From Nostoc sp. MG11 (GTDB taxonomy: Bacteria; Cyanobacteriota; Cyanobacteriia; Cyanobacteriales; Nostocaceae): DNA of 64,000 bases. The position numbers were made by a program, and so were the translations under genes. The notes beneath the pieces were generated by a model, which saw only the letters and a program-made list of their open reading frames with translations, was not told the DNA's origin and ran no database searches. The stretch covers positions 1 to 64,000 of the forward strand of contig NZ_JACXXN010000027.1 in the NCBI RefSeq assembly GCF_014904695.1, in the 5' to 3' direction. Positions 20,216 through 30,026 of this stretch are shown here, in pieces (position 1 is the first letter of the stretch; each line of letters opens with the position of its first letter).

Positions 20216-20884
20216 ATGAATCAAAATCGGATCGAGCAAATTGAGTTGAACCTACGCGCAAAAGCACTTAATCAGCGCAAAGCCGCCTTGGATGAATTGG
20301 CAGAGTTTCCATCTGAGGTGGCTGTCCCCATACTCCAGAAGCTTGCTAACGAAAAAGATGTTGCGCTTTGTCGCCTTGCTGTAATGGGTTTGGGCAACCA
20401 TCAAACTGAAGCTTCATTTCAAGCATTGCTACAGATTCTAGAGCATAACCAAGATGGTAACGTGCTAGCGGAAGCGGCAAATTCTCTTTTTGAATTTGGT
20501 GATGTGGCGATTCCCTTGCTCCAACAGCTATTTGAGCGGTCTGACAACTGGTTAGTTCGCCAAACAGTGATTTCTCTGCTGATGGAAACCGAGCATCATG
20601 AGGTTTTATTCGCCGTGGCAGTGGAATGTCTCAAAGATGAGACACAAACGGTTAAAGAAGCAGGTATTATTGCCCTTGGTCAAGTGTTAAAGACATCTTT
20701 GCAAAATCAAGCCTTGCCCCTGTTAACAGAGCTTGCAGAAGATTTATACTGGCGAAACCGATGGCAAACAGCGATCGCTCTCCACGGTTGTCAACATCCC
20801 CAAGCCAGGTATTTAATGGCCCAACTTCAGCAGGATGAACATTTTCGGGTAGTGGCAGCTGCCTTAGAAAGTGCATCAGGATAG
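20216..20884 (+). CDS. HEAT-repeat protein (PBS lyase-like)
   Basis: A 222-residue, wholly helical protein built from about six HEAT-like repeats such as EVAVPILQKLANEKDVALCR, LAVMGLGNHQTEASFQALLQ and EAANSLFEFGDVAIPLLQQL. Cyanobacterial relatives include phycobilin lyase subunits and NblB-like proteins, but the family is also a general protein-binding scaffold, so no specific job is claimed. It is divergent from pgm. Its start ATG at 20216 is preceded by AACTTAACTGA, with a weak ribosome site. Confidence 0.8.
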   Translation: MNQNRIEQIELNLRAKALNQRKAALDELAEFPSEVAVPILQKLANEKDVALCRLAVMGLGNHQTEASFQALLQILEHNQDGNVLAEAANSLFEFGDVAIPLLQQLFERSDNWLVRQTVISLLMETEHHEVLFAVAVECLKDETQTVKEAGIIALGQVLKTSLQNQALPLLTELAEDLYWRNRWQTAIALHGCQHPQARYLMAQLQQDEHFRVVAAALESASG

Positions 20885-21085
20885 GGGTTTGGTATTGGCA
20901 GTCAATCAAAAGTCGAAGCGCTAAGCTGTTACGCATTTAAATTGCACATCAACTGGTGAGGGTTGTCCTTTGTCATTTGTCCTTAGTAAACACAAATGAC
21001 TAATGACAATCTACACAGAAAATAGTGCAATATGTAGGCGCATTTAACGCCACTATACAATTAAGGTGATGTGTTTTTATTTCCT

Positions 21086-21326
21086 ATGAAAGTTAGAGAC
21101 AACACAATTAAGTTAAATCAGTTTTTAAAGTTGATGGGTATAGTGCCAACTGGAGGGCAAGCCAAGCTGATGATTCAAGGTGGCGATGTCCAAGTAAACG
21201 GTATGCTGGAAACTCGACGAGGGCGACGACTAGTACTGGGTGATCAAGGTGACAGTGGAAGGACAGACTTTTGAGGTCAATTTAGACAACAATCAAGACC
21301 AAAACGCAGTGAGTGCTGACAATTAA
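21086..21326 (+). pseudogene. S4 RNA-binding domain protein, frameshifted near the C-terminus
   Basis: From ATG 21086 the frame encodes the small S4 protein of the YaaA/RlbA type: IKLNQFLKLMGIVPTGGQAK, then VQVNGMLETRRGRRLVLGD. It then hits QGDSGRTDF and a stop. The next frame continues VTVEGQTFEVNLDNNQDQNA to TAA at 21326. One extra base near 21243, within TGATCA, explains the shift (GGTGATAAGGTGAC expected). Intact homologues are 70-80 residues. The loss removes the last beta strands. It could be a sequencing error or a recent mutation. Confidence 0.8.
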
Positions 21327-21999
21327 CTTTTGAAATAACTAGAATTATCCTGTAATCATTACCGTTCTAAACCTCTAGCGACTACATCAGCCAGTTTGCC
21401 AAATAACGCTTATATCCAGTTATCCCTAGTGATTGTAAGTAAAATCCCGTTGAATTTCAGAAAAGCCTTTGTTGATGTTCATTCTTGGTTTAGCTAAATC
21501 TACTTCTGTTGAAATCTTTTTCAGGTTCCCAAAGTCACCACCACATGATGAAATATACTTTAATCAAGTCATGAGATTTTGATATTCCCTGATAATAAGA
21601 AAATATACTCATAGCATTTTGTGAATCAAGAGTGAAAATGGCTAAAAAGATTATCAAATAAGAGTTTCTTGAATTCTGGAATCGGACATAAGTGTTCTTA
21701 TCAGAGATATAAAACGAAGCCAACTTAACATCTAAATCCCTGAACCTGATAAATGATTTACTCCCAAAGAGGAAACATTCGTCATCAACAAAATCTTTTA
21801 AAGCTTTGATTAACAAGGCTTTTAGCTAATTCGGCCTTGATCGAAATTCCCCAAAGTAGCTGAATTCACATTAAGTAGATAGGTTTAGTGATCTTGAAAT
21901 CGCCAAAATTATAGTAGCTATTGATTTCTCCAAAATAAAGTTTTAGCTTACTATTTAGTTCGCCATCTGACCGAACTGCAAAATAAGGAAGTTACTCTT
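21327..21999. other. Intergenic region, 673 bp
   Basis: Between the S4 remnant and the copper protein gene. A minus-strand frame of 93 codons (21535-21816) reads LKDFVDDECFLFGSKSFIRF and similar. It may be a transposase remnant but no known motif confirms this. The last ~100 bp before 22000 should hold the promoter of the copper protein; no clear operator was recognised. Confidence 0.4.
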
Positions 22000-22398
22000 A
22001 TGATGACTAAATCTATACTTACCGAAATGCAAGCTTGTAAACAAACATGCATCGAATGTCAAACTACTTGCATTGATACCCTCAAATACTGCAAGAGTCA
22101 GGGGGGGAAATATTCAGATATGACTATGATGTCTATGATGCGCGACTGTGCCGAAATGTGCATGATCTGCGTCAACATGATTAATGACGGTTCTGAATTT
22201 ATGGGAAATACCTGTAGTTTGTGCGCCGAGATCTGCGATCGCACTGCAATAGCTTGCGAAAATATGGGTAGCGATGCAAAGATGATGTTTTGTGCCGCTA
22301 TTTGCCGCAAATGTGCCGAATATTGTAAGACAATGGGGCTAAATTCTGCTTCCTATTTCCGTAGGTCAAGTTTGGTAACGGAAGATACACTATTATAG
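22000..22398 (+). CDS. Four-helix-bundle copper-binding protein (Csp/DUF326-like)
   Basis: A 132-residue cytosolic protein with cysteines at helix-like spacing: CKQTCIECQTTCIDTLKYCK, CAEMCMICVNM, CSLCAEICDRTAIACE and CAAICRKCAEYCKTMG. This is the pattern of copper storage proteins, whose four-helix core is lined with thiols that bind many Cu(I) ions. There is no signal peptide, as in cytosolic Csp3. A second, broken paralogue is at 45718. The next genes downstream include a decayed Cus-type efflux operon and a DUF305 lipoprotein, so this area deals with copper or related metals. The C-terminal ~15 residues are an unusual extension. Confidence 0.85.
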   Translation: MMTKSILTEMQACKQTCIECQTTCIDTLKYCKSQGGKYSDMTMMSMMRDCAEMCMICVNMINDGSEFMGNTCSLCAEICDRTAIACENMGSDAKMMFCAAICRKCAEYCKTMGLNSASYFRRSSLVTEDTLL

Positions 22399-22449
22399 TT
22401 ACATGTAGAGACGTTACATGTAGAGACGTTACATGTAACGTCTCTACAG
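22399..22449. repeat. Palindromic repeat, TGTAGAGACGTTACA type
   Basis: A 15-bp palindrome arm TGTAGAGACGTTACA occurs twice in direct order and then inverted, forming a perfect 30-bp palindrome at 22419-22448. Located directly after the copper protein stop codon. This is a common dispersed repeat of filamentous cyanobacteria and may act as a terminator-like hairpin. Confidence 0.85.
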
Positions 22450-22512
22450 GGTTTCGGGTTTTATCTATGTATTTCATTTACCTGAAATCTGCTGTATTTA
22501 TGAAAATTTTAA

Positions 22513-23421
22513 TCATAAACTAACTTCATTAAATGCTTGGCTCAACGCATCAACTAAATTTAAGTGTTCTGCCCAATTTGTTAGGTAAGCATAGTCTAAA
22601 CTTTGTTCCTGCAACTTGATTATCCCCAATACATCGCGCCACTGCTTTTCAGATTGCCTACCCCTTCCCCAGAGCAACTTTTGTAAAATCATATCCTCTG
22701 GTGAAGCTATCCAGAATGGAGGTATTCCATCTAAATCAGGTAATATCCTATGTGCCATTTGCGATATTGCAAATGGTGAAGCTTCATTAAGATACAAGTC
22801 AGCATTAGCGATAGTTTCTGTATGCGTAATGTTCAGCATTCGCTCACTGCCTCGTTTTAAATCTTCAACTGCACCTGCTGGACAATAATATCCAGCAGCT
22901 TCAAGTGTTGTTACTAATAAATCAATTTGAGCAAGTTGGACTTCAATTACCAAATCTAAATCACGAGTTGAGCGAGGTTCACCATGAATGGAACTAGCAA
23001 CACCACCACTAACGTAATAAGGAATATTAAGGGACTCAAATAGTTGATGAAGTTCGCCTGCTAGAGTAATGGAATCTTGAATCCACATACTTTCATCAAA
23101 ACCTTGTGGTTGGAAATTAGGAGTAAATTTATCTCCTAGCACAGCACGAGAAAATATGCGACGAATATCCTCCAAGGAAGCACCTCGATTCCGAGATTTA
23201 ATTCCTGCTAGGGATAACTTTTTCAACCCGCGTTCATGGGCCGCAAACATTTTTATCCGCTGAGCGAGTGAGAGTTGCCGCAGCCGAGCAAATAAATAAA
23301 TATCAGCATTTATATTTGTATCAGCAGCTTGTGAGTGGTAATTTGGTTGTACAGATATTTGTAATGAGCTAGCTTCAGTAGTTCCAGTTTTGAATTTTAT
23401 TGGTTGCTGTTTTATATTCAT
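22513..23421 (-). CDS. Nucleotidyltransferase-fold protein
   Basis: A 302-residue protein. The second half has the minimal nucleotidyltransferase signature: VSGGVASSIHGEPRSTRDLD followed by LVIEV, i.e. GG, S and the DxD metal pair, then LEAAGYYCP and a later DMILQKLLWGRGRQSEKQWRD. This resembles the AbiEii-like/DUF6036 group, which includes toxins that modify tRNA ends but also proteins of unknown role. The first ~115 residues (ARLRQLSLAQRIKMFAAHER) are helical and basic. No antitoxin-like partner is adjacent, so a toxin role is not claimed. It ends 47 bp from arfB. Confidence 0.7.
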   Translation of the reverse strand: MNIKQQPIKFKTGTTEASSLQISVQPNYHSQAADTNINADIYLFARLRQLSLAQRIKMFAAHERGLKKLSLAGIKSRNRGASLEDIRRIFSRAVLGDKFTPNFQPQGFDESMWIQDSITLAGELHQLFESLNIPYYVSGGVASSIHGEPRSTRDLDLVIEVQLAQIDLLVTTLEAAGYYCPAGAVEDLKRGSERMLNITHTETIANADLYLNEASPFAISQMAHRILPDLDGIPPFWIASPEDMILQKLLWGRGRQSEKQWRDVLGIIKLQEQSLDYAYLTNWAEHLNLVDALSQAFNEVSL

Positions 23422-23467
23422 AAGCGTGGCCTTAGCCTGAGAAGAAAAAGCGATCGCACTTTAATCT

Positions 23468-23881
23468 TTAATCAATGACTTGTCCTCTGGTAGACTTAAT
23501 CTGTCCTCGCTTAGTTTTACTGTCAAGACGTTTTTTTTGAGAGTTGCGAGTTGGTTTGGTGGGTTTGCGTTTTTGGGGCAGTATGACTGCGCTTTTGATG
23601 AGTTCTTTGAGCCGTTGCAGAGCCTCCTGCCGATTTTTCTCTTGGCTTCGGTGTTCTTGAGCCTTGATGACAACAACTCCTTCCTGAGTAAGGCGTCGGT
23701 CATTTAGCTTTAAAAGTTGTTCTTTATAAAAAGCGGGTAATGATGAAGCCTCAATATTGAACCGTAAGTGAATGGCAGTAGAAACCTTGTTGACATTTTG
23801 ACCACCTGCTCCTTGAGAGCGAATCGCGCTAATTTCGATTTCGCTATCGGGGATAATGATTTTGTGAGAAATTTGCAGCAT
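23468..23881 (-). CDS. arfB: Peptidyl-tRNA hydrolase ArfB (YaeJ/ICT1 family)
   Basis: A 137-residue ribosome-rescue factor that enters stalled ribosomes and hydrolyses peptidyl-tRNA. The catalytic loop GAGGQNVNKV has GGQ at residues 26-28, followed by the usual VSTAIHLRF. The C-terminal tail is rich in Lys/Arg (KRKPTKPTRNSQKKRLDSKT), as needed to occupy the mRNA channel. Length is typical. The gene appears single, between the nucleotidyltransferase-like gene and the broken RND pump. Confidence 0.93.
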   Translation of the reverse strand: MLQISHKIIIPDSEIEISAIRSQGAGGQNVNKVSTAIHLRFNIEASSLPAFYKEQLLKLNDRRLTQEGVVVIKAQEHRSQEKNRQEALQRLKELIKSAVILPQKRKPTKPTRNSQKKRLDSKTKRGQIKSTRGQVID

Positions 23882-23982
23882 ATTTTATATATAGCTTCTA
23901 TGTCCCCAAGAGCGCAAAGCCCCGATAGTGCTTTGCATACCAGGGGTAAAAGATGAAATCGACCAAACTGATGAATTCAATG

Positions 23983-25206
23983 TTATTGATGTAACCGATA
24001 ATATAGTATTTTAAATGGGTAAAGAGAGCGAACGCTATCAAGTGGACGGACATCAAAAGGCAACTTAATAGTAAAAGTGCTACCTTTACCGAATTCACTT
24101 TGCATATCAATGCTACCGTGGTGTGCTTGGATAATTGCTTGAGCGATCGCTAATCCTAATCCAGAACCGCCAGTACTACGGGAGCGATCGCTATTGACTC
24201 GATAGAAGCGGTCAAAAATCCGAGTTATTTCCGGTTGTTGAATACCAATGCCTGTATCTTGAACTTTAGGTAAGCCAACCTTAATTTCTGCGATCGCATT
24301 TTCCACAGCTTTAGTAACCGTGGGAGTATCATTCTGTGGCTGCTTGTTGACCATGACCACAATTGCTGGTTGACCATCCAAACTGCCATCACCACGTTTT
24401 AAAGCTGCGCCAATGCTGACATCTGCCACATCTTGTAGTAGTACAGGTGTTCCGTTTCGTGCCGTTATTGCAGACTTCCCCAGTTGCTCAATTGACTCGA
24501 TGCGCCCCAAGCCACGAATAATTAGCTCTTGGTCTGGATTGACTAAAAACCCACCAGCAGCATTGACGTTAGCTCCTCTAGCCGCAGATGTGACTTCATC
24601 TAAGGTGACATTGAAAGCTTTTAATTTCGCCGGGTTAACCAATATCTGATACTGGCGAATATCACCACCATAAGCAATTACTTGGGAAATACCCGGTACA
24701 GCTAGCAATCTATTGGTGACATCTCGGTCAACTAAGCGCCGCACTTCCATAAGTGGGGTTGTTTCAGCAGTGAAGGCGTATTGTAGAACTGTGCCAATGG
24801 GGGAAGAAATGGGAGAAATTTGAGGATTTTCTACACCCTCTGGTAATTTTTGCTGTACCTGTTGCAATCGTTCTGTTACTAGTTGACGGGCTTGATAAAC
24901 ATCAGTCCCCTATTTAAAGATCACCTTGACAACGGAAATGCTGACAGCAGAGGAAGAACGTACAGTTTCTACCCCTGGTGTACCATTAACCGCGCTTTCT
25001 ATTGGCAAGGTAATTAGTGTTTCAACTTCTTCTGGTGCTAGTCCTGGGGCTTCAGTTTGAATCTCAACTTGGGGCGGAGCGAAGTCAGGAAAGACATCCA
25101 GGGGCATTTGAGTCAGGTTATATTTACCCCAAATTGTAAGTATAATTGCGAGTAATACGACTATCCAACGTTGGATAATTGACCACTTAAGAATGGCATT
25201 GAGCAT
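23983..25206 (-). pseudogene. Cus-type HME-RND efflux pump remnant fused in frame to a histidine kinase end
   Basis: From ATG 25206 the frame encodes the start of a heavy-metal RND transporter (first helix, MPLDVFPDFAPPQVEIQTEA, GVETVRSSSAVSISVVKVIF). A TAG at about 24909-24911 replaces the Trp of the conserved FKWGTDVY. Translation would resume through the porter domain ([11 protein letters not shown] to [16 protein letters not shown]). At about residue AEIKVGLPK the sequence turns without frame change into a histidine kinase ATPase domain: [20 protein letters not shown], then [15 protein letters not shown]. About two thirds of the pump and most of the kinase are missing. A deletion inside a metal-response locus explains this. 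Confidence 0.9.
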
Positions 25207-25255
25207 ATTTTGTACAGTTGAAATTTACAGTAGTTTTCTACTTACTAAAACCACA

Positions 25256-26869
25256 CTAATTAACATTTTGCTCTGCGTCTTTGCGTCTCTGCGTGAGATA
25301 AAGCAGATGCAGTTTACTGCGGCGACTAACCCAGAAACTACCTGCGATAAAAGCTACAGTAGCTAGTGCAGTTCCTCCCCCAACTCCTACCCACCAAGGA
25401 AGTGAGAAGTTAGAAACTGCTTCTTTCCGCCCTGCTCCCCTGCTCCCCAGGTTACTGAGCACAGTCAAAGTATGCTCCTCTGCTTTCCCCCCACCTCGCA
25501 GAGATTGGGCGTAAAGTTGCGGTGCGCGTTGGCTGACAATCATATCTCCCTCGAATAAGCCACTCTTGACCTCAACCATGTCCCCAGAGGTCTGACCTAA
25601 TGTGACTTCAACTGATTGATAAGCATTGCCATTTTGGATATAGACAACTTTTTTATTATTAGCTTCTACTGCAGCCGCGCTGGGAATGGCTGAAATAACC
25701 TACGAGGTTTGGTTTGTCAAAACTTCCAACTCTGCAAACATTCCTGGTTTCAGTACACCACCAAGATTATCTATTTCAGCTTTTACAGGTACAACCTGCG
25801 TCTCACCTGCTACTACAGAATTAATTACCGCAATTCGTCCGGTAAAAGTACGATTAGGGACTGAAGCAACTTTAACCCTAACTTGTTGACCTGTTCTAAC
25901 TTTGTCTAAATCTTTTTTATATATATTCGCTGTGGCAAATACCTGATTGTCATTGATAATCGTCATCAACTTACCACCTGCATCCTCAAAGGTTTGACCA
26001 AGGGTAACTTCCCGATCAGCAACTTTGCCGGAAATCGGAGATGTTACTGTCACCAGTCCTTTGGCATTGCCACGGATTCCTAGTTGTTGCAGCCTAGTCT
26101 CATACGTGCTATTACTGAGATTTATCCGAGATTTTGCTACGTTAATAGATGCCTGAGCGCGTTTAAGTTGATTTTCAGCCTCAATAACCTCTCGGCGGCT
26201 ATTCGCTTTAGTAAGTTCAGCTTTGGCCTGGGCTAGCTGGGTTTGCGATTCCAGGGCATTACGCTTTGGTAATGCATCTTGGGCAGCTAATGCTTGATCT
26301 TTGTCATACTTTTCTTGGGCATAAGCCACTTGACTTTGAGCTTGGGCAATTTCAGAGTCGGTTATTTGTTGATAGCGATCGCGGTTTTGTTGCGCTAATT
26401 TTAAATCAGCTAAGGCTTGTTGTAAATCAGCCTGACCTTGAGCTAGTTTTTCTTGGGAGTTAACCCGCAGTTCTACCAAATCAGGACTAGATACCACAGC
26501 AACGGGTTGACCTTGTTTAACTAATGCACCAGGTTCTACCAATAACTCAACCACTTTTGCGCCTGCAATTGGTGTGGTTACTTCTACTTGTTTGCTGGGT
26601 AGAGTTTCAATTTGTCCTGTGGTTTTTATACCCACAGCTAAACGCTGGCTTTTAACTGGCTCAACTTTAATTCCCAGGCGTTGAGCAGTTTGAGTATCAA
26701 CTTGAATAGAGCTAGTTGCTGGGGTGGCTTCACTTTCTCCTTGAAATTCATTTCCGTGTCCGCTGTGGGCTAAAACTACTACGGGACTTGCCAATAACGA
26801 CAAGCTCACAAGTGTACTAGAAACACAACGCATGGTTACAATTGGTTGGAAACGCGCAGAGTTGGGCAT
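25256..26869 (-). pseudogene. RND efflux periplasmic adaptor (CusB/membrane fusion protein) split by an amber codon
   Basis: From ATG 26869 (an upstream ATG at 26917 and a later one at 26833 are alternatives) a signal peptide, a His-rich AHSGHGNEF region, a barrel-sandwich domain (AKVVELLVEPGALVKQGQPV), a long coiled coil with repeated Gln/Ala/Lys, and the C-terminal beta domain are read. TAG at 25697-25699 then stops the frame after LTNQTS. The same frame continues as VISAIPSAAAVEANNKKVVY through EVTLGQTSGDMVEVKSGLFE to 25256, where it ends with a membrane helix near WWVGVGGGTALATVAFIAG. The total fits one CusB-like adaptor. The downstream pump gene is also broken, so the export system is inactive. 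Confidence 0.87.
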
Positions 26870-27094
26870 CGCTATCAAAAATCCTGAAGTATGGAGGCAA
26901 AGGAACTGCGATCGCAATATCTAGTAAAAAAGCTAGCTTTTTTGGGGATTTTTCTGCACCTCATTCCCAGTTTTTCATCTCAAAATGAAATTGGCATGAA
27001 ATTGAGAACTGAGAAACTAGCTTTCTTTGACATCAAGAACTCTCAATTGCGTTGGTATTTGCACCCGTTCCTAAGTAGATATTGAAACTTGAGG

Positions 27095-27793
27095 CTACTT
27101 GGTATACCAAGCTTTGCGCCACTGTTTCATTTGGTTAATCTCTGCATTTTGCGCTTTGATAATTTCTTGAGCCAAGTTTTTAATTTCAGGACGCTGAGAT
27201 TTTTGCAACGCATCTTTTGCCATAACTACAGCTGCTTCATGGTGAGGAATCATCGCCTCGATAAAGCGTAGGTCAAATTCTCCATCAGCTGCACCCAAGT
27301 CCATGCTCATCATCATGGCTTGCATTTGCTCAGGTGACATCCTCATCGTATGACCCATTTTGGCATCATAAGCCACTGGTTTATCTCCCGCTTGAGGATA
27401 CCAAGCTGTACGCCACTGTTTCATTTGCGTAATTTCTTGGTTTTGGGCTTTGATAATTTCGTCTGCTAGCTTTTTGATCTCAGGGCGTTTCGATTTTTGC
27501 TGTGCTTCCTTTGCCATTACCGTTGCTCCCTGATGGTGCGGAGTCATCGCATCAATAAAGCGCAAATCATAGTTAGCATCGGCTGGCCCTAAATCCATTA
27601 CCATGCTGTGGTTCATCATGCCACTACCATGATTCATGGGTTGCTTGTCACTACTATCAGTAGCGGTGGTAGATGGTGCTTGGCTTTGGTTTTGGGAAGC
27701 AGTTGTAGAACAGGCTGTCAGCAAGCTGCTGGAAAAAGAGGCCGCTACCAAAGCAAATGTCAAAAAGCTGTTTCTCAGAGTAGGGAGTTGCAT
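27095..27793 (-). CDS. DUF305 domain lipoprotein, duplicated domain
   Basis: A 232-residue lipoprotein: signal peptide with lipobox LLTAC near residue 28, then a Ser/Thr/Gln linker and a Met/His-rich stretch (MNHGSGMMNHSMVM). Two DUF305 ferritin-like repeats follow, each with FIDAMTPHHQGATVMAKEA or FIEAMIPHHEAAVVMAKDA and a Lys-rich second helix ending MKQWR.AWY. The HH pair and Met residues suggest metal binding. DUF305 proteins are commonly found with copper and other heavy-metal resistance genes, which fits its place beside the Cus remnants. The gene looks intact. Confidence 0.88.
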   Translation of the reverse strand: MQLPTLRNSFLTFALVAASFSSSLLTACSTTASQNQSQAPSTTATDSSDKQPMNHGSGMMNHSMVMDLGPADANYDLRFIDAMTPHHQGATVMAKEAQQKSKRPEIKKLADEIIKAQNQEITQMKQWRTAWYPQAGDKPVAYDAKMGHTMRMSPEQMQAMMMSMDLGAADGEFDLRFIEAMIPHHEAAVVMAKDALQKSQRPEIKNLAQEIIKAQNAEINQMKQWRKAWYTK

Positions 27794-28273
27794 AAGGATG
27801 ATCTCAGATAATTTCCTGATTCCATTCTGGAGTCTCTAGTTAGCTAGAGAGTCAACCTTTTAAACATTTATCTTTTGCTTAGGTAATAAAATTACCCAGA
27901 TCACTGGCTGCTCAAAACGCAACTGCGGCACTCATTACATAGTTTGACAGCCAGAAATGAAATTAGGATGAAATTAGGGTTAGTGCTATTCGTGCAGATA
28001 TACAGAATGCATTTAAATATGAAATCTGGATGAAATCCTTATACCCCAGTAGTTAGAAATACTTATTACTTCATTGGTATGACGCGATACCTTCGGTGAG
28101 CTTCGCTAACGCACTCACAAATCTTTAAGGTGGGTTTAAAGGCAATAACACCTTTAAGTAAATCCAAAAAATTTTAAGATGATGCCTATTATGCAACACC
28201 TCCTTTCAACTGCTCTGCCACCAAAAACCTCGATTATTTCCTTACTGATCATCTCGAAGTACAAGCCCAGTCC
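27794..28273. other. Intergenic region, 480 bp
   Basis: Contains the promoter side of the DUF305 gene and a short repeat at 28083-28120 (GGTGAGCTTCGCTAACGCAC). The rest is AT-rich with no convincing frame or RNA. Confidence 0.4.
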
Positions 28274-29131
28274 TTAAAACGCAATATCCGAAGCAATTTG
28301 CTTCCACCGAGTAGCCAAATCCTCCGCAGTAGAAATCTCAACAGCGGCGAGGTTTAATGGATAATCTACGTTGTTTCGCTCGACCCAGCGCAGGGCTGTG
28401 AATTGCCCGTTGCTTGCCCTTAATATAAATCCAGACTCTCGGCATTCTGGAGAAGCGAGATATAACACTCCAGGGGCTACTTGATCAGGTCGCAAATCCT
28501 CTGGCTCATCTTGTACGTTCCACATCCGCGTTTGGGCTACTGGCGAAATCGCATTAACGAGAATTCCATGCTCTTTGCCTTCAACCGCGAGCACATTCAT
28601 CAAACCGATCTGTGCCATTTTTCCCATAGCATAAGAGGCGAGACCACTGAGTGCATATTGCTGATAAATAGCTCTATCCGAAGTCGTAAGCACAATCCGT
28701 CCGTAGTTTTGCTGTTTCATAATTGGAAAGGCGGCTTGAGCCAGCCATGTTGGTGCCTCTAAATTAATGCTGATAGCGCGCTGTAGAAAATCAGGTGTCA
28801 GTTCTTGCACTGACTGATAGGCGACCCATCCAGCGTTGTGGATCAAGATGTCGAGGCGACCAAACTTCGAGAGCGCAGTTTCCACTAGGCCTCGGCAGCT
28901 ATCTCTACTATCAAGGATTATGTCACTTGGGAATGCACCTCCACCTGCTTCCCGAATCCTGCTCGCAGCATTAGCCGCCACGTTCGGATCAAATCCGGTT
29001 CCATCTTTGTCAACGCCTGTGTCATGTATAACCACTCGTGCTCCTCTTTCCGCAAGCAGGCGGGCATAGGCTGCCCCCAAACCTCGACCGCTTCCAGTAA
29101 TAATCGCTACTTGATCGTCAAATCGAATCAC
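28274..29131 (-). CDS. Short-chain dehydrogenase/reductase
   Basis: A 285-residue classical SDR. NAD(P)-binding GSGRGLGAAYA at residues 13-23, the NAG-type motif IHNAGW, the catalytic serine in LTTSDRAIYQ, and the YAMGK Tyr-Lys pair are all present. The N-terminal half (DTGVDKDGTGFDP) resembles the (3R)-hydroxyacyl-CoA dehydrogenase subgroup of SDRs. It lies 90 bp downstream of the interrupted SDR and in the same direction, so the two probably formed one operon controlled by the divergent LysR gene at 44736 before the transposon came in. Substrate unknown. Confidence 0.85.
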   Translation of the reverse strand: MIRFDDQVAIITGSGRGLGAAYARLLAERGARVVIHDTGVDKDGTGFDPNVAANAASRIREAGGGAFPSDIILDSRDSCRGLVETALSKFGRLDILIHNAGWVAYQSVQELTPDFLQRAISINLEAPTWLAQAAFPIMKQQNYGRIVLTTSDRAIYQQYALSGLASYAMGKMAQIGLMNVLAVEGKEHGILVNAISPVAQTRMWNVQDEPEDLRPDQVAPGVLYLASPECRESGFILRASNGQFTALRWVERNNVDYPLNLAAVEISTAEDLATRWKQIASDIAF

Positions 29132-29221
29132 TTAACTTTCTCCTGACTTAAATTCTGAACTTTAGTGGGCGTATGCACCGTCTCATGACTAGCGAGCGAG
29201 CTTAGCTACCCAACGATTACC

Positions 29222-30009
29222 TCAGTTGTTACTATTTGTATAATCCGTACTTACAGTAACCTGCTGCCAAGCATCCAAATCCGTTTTGACCCCTGACAGT
29301 TTTTCCTGAATCAGGCTCATGGCATCGGTGCCTAATGCCAGTCGCATCGGTGGATGAGGACTTTCCACAGCTTGAATGATGGCTTGCGCCGCTGATCGTG
29401 GATTGCCAGGTTGCTTACCATCCATCTGTTTGAACCGCTGCAATGAAGCACCGCTGACCGGAGCATAGGCATCAATGGATTGTTTGGCTGCTGCCAGAGA
29501 GCGTCCGTTAAAATCTGTGCGAAATGCCCCAGGTTCAATTAAAGTAACTTTAACTCCAAAGGATTCAACCTCCTTAGCCAGGGCTTCAGACGTACCTTCC
29601 AGAGCAAATTTAGCGCCACAGTAGAGGCTGCTTCCACCAAATCCCACTAATCCTGCTGTGGATGACATATTCACAATATGACCGCTGCCTTGCTGACGCA
29701 TCACAGGCAAAACAGTTCGCATCAGACGGAGTGCCCCAAAGAAGTTGGTTTCAAAATATTGGTGAATATCAACATCACTGACTTCTTCTAGTGCGGCAAT
29801 TAGTCCATGGCCAGCATTGTTGACCAGCACATCAATTCGACCAAATGTGGCGATTACTGTATCAACCGCTGCTTGTATGTCTTGAGATAACGTTACATCC
29901 AGACGTACAGCCTTTGCGGTCTCTGGATAGTGCTCAATCAAAACGCGAAGTTGCTTTGGTTTGCGAGCAGTAGCAAGCAGGTAGTCGCCCTTCTTCAACA
30001 CTGCTTCTG
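29222..30009 (-). pseudogene. SDR oxidoreductase, main part, cut off from its start by the transposon
   Basis: Encodes the SDR from EAVLKKGDYLLATARKPKQL to the C-terminus, including VNNAGHG, the catalytic SSTAGLVGFGGSSLYCGAKF (Ser, Tyr, Lys) and VTLIEPGAFRTDF. The first strand and the glycine motif are missing here; they are at 44533-44616. The frame stays open for a few codons into the transposon end (MSSLYLPP), which is not native. Joining the two pieces with a single TTCTG copy gives FGRALAEAVLKKGD in frame, a normal SDR of about 290 residues. Confidence 0.93.
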
Positions 30010-30026
30010 GGGGTAAATATAGCGAA

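Noticed and set aside
21535-21816. Minus-strand frame of 93 codons
   Set aside because: No motif, no ribosome site, composition of a random AT-rich frame; perhaps a transposase remnant but not supportable.
22513-23421. Toxin-antitoxin pair with the nucleotidyltransferase-like protein
   Set aside because: No small antitoxin-like gene on either side; arfB is an unrelated housekeeping gene.
23983-26869. Recoding of TAG as an amino acid
   Set aside because: Other genes in the window end normally with TAG (for example ppx and arfB's neighbours), and the pump is also truncated by a fusion; decay is simpler.
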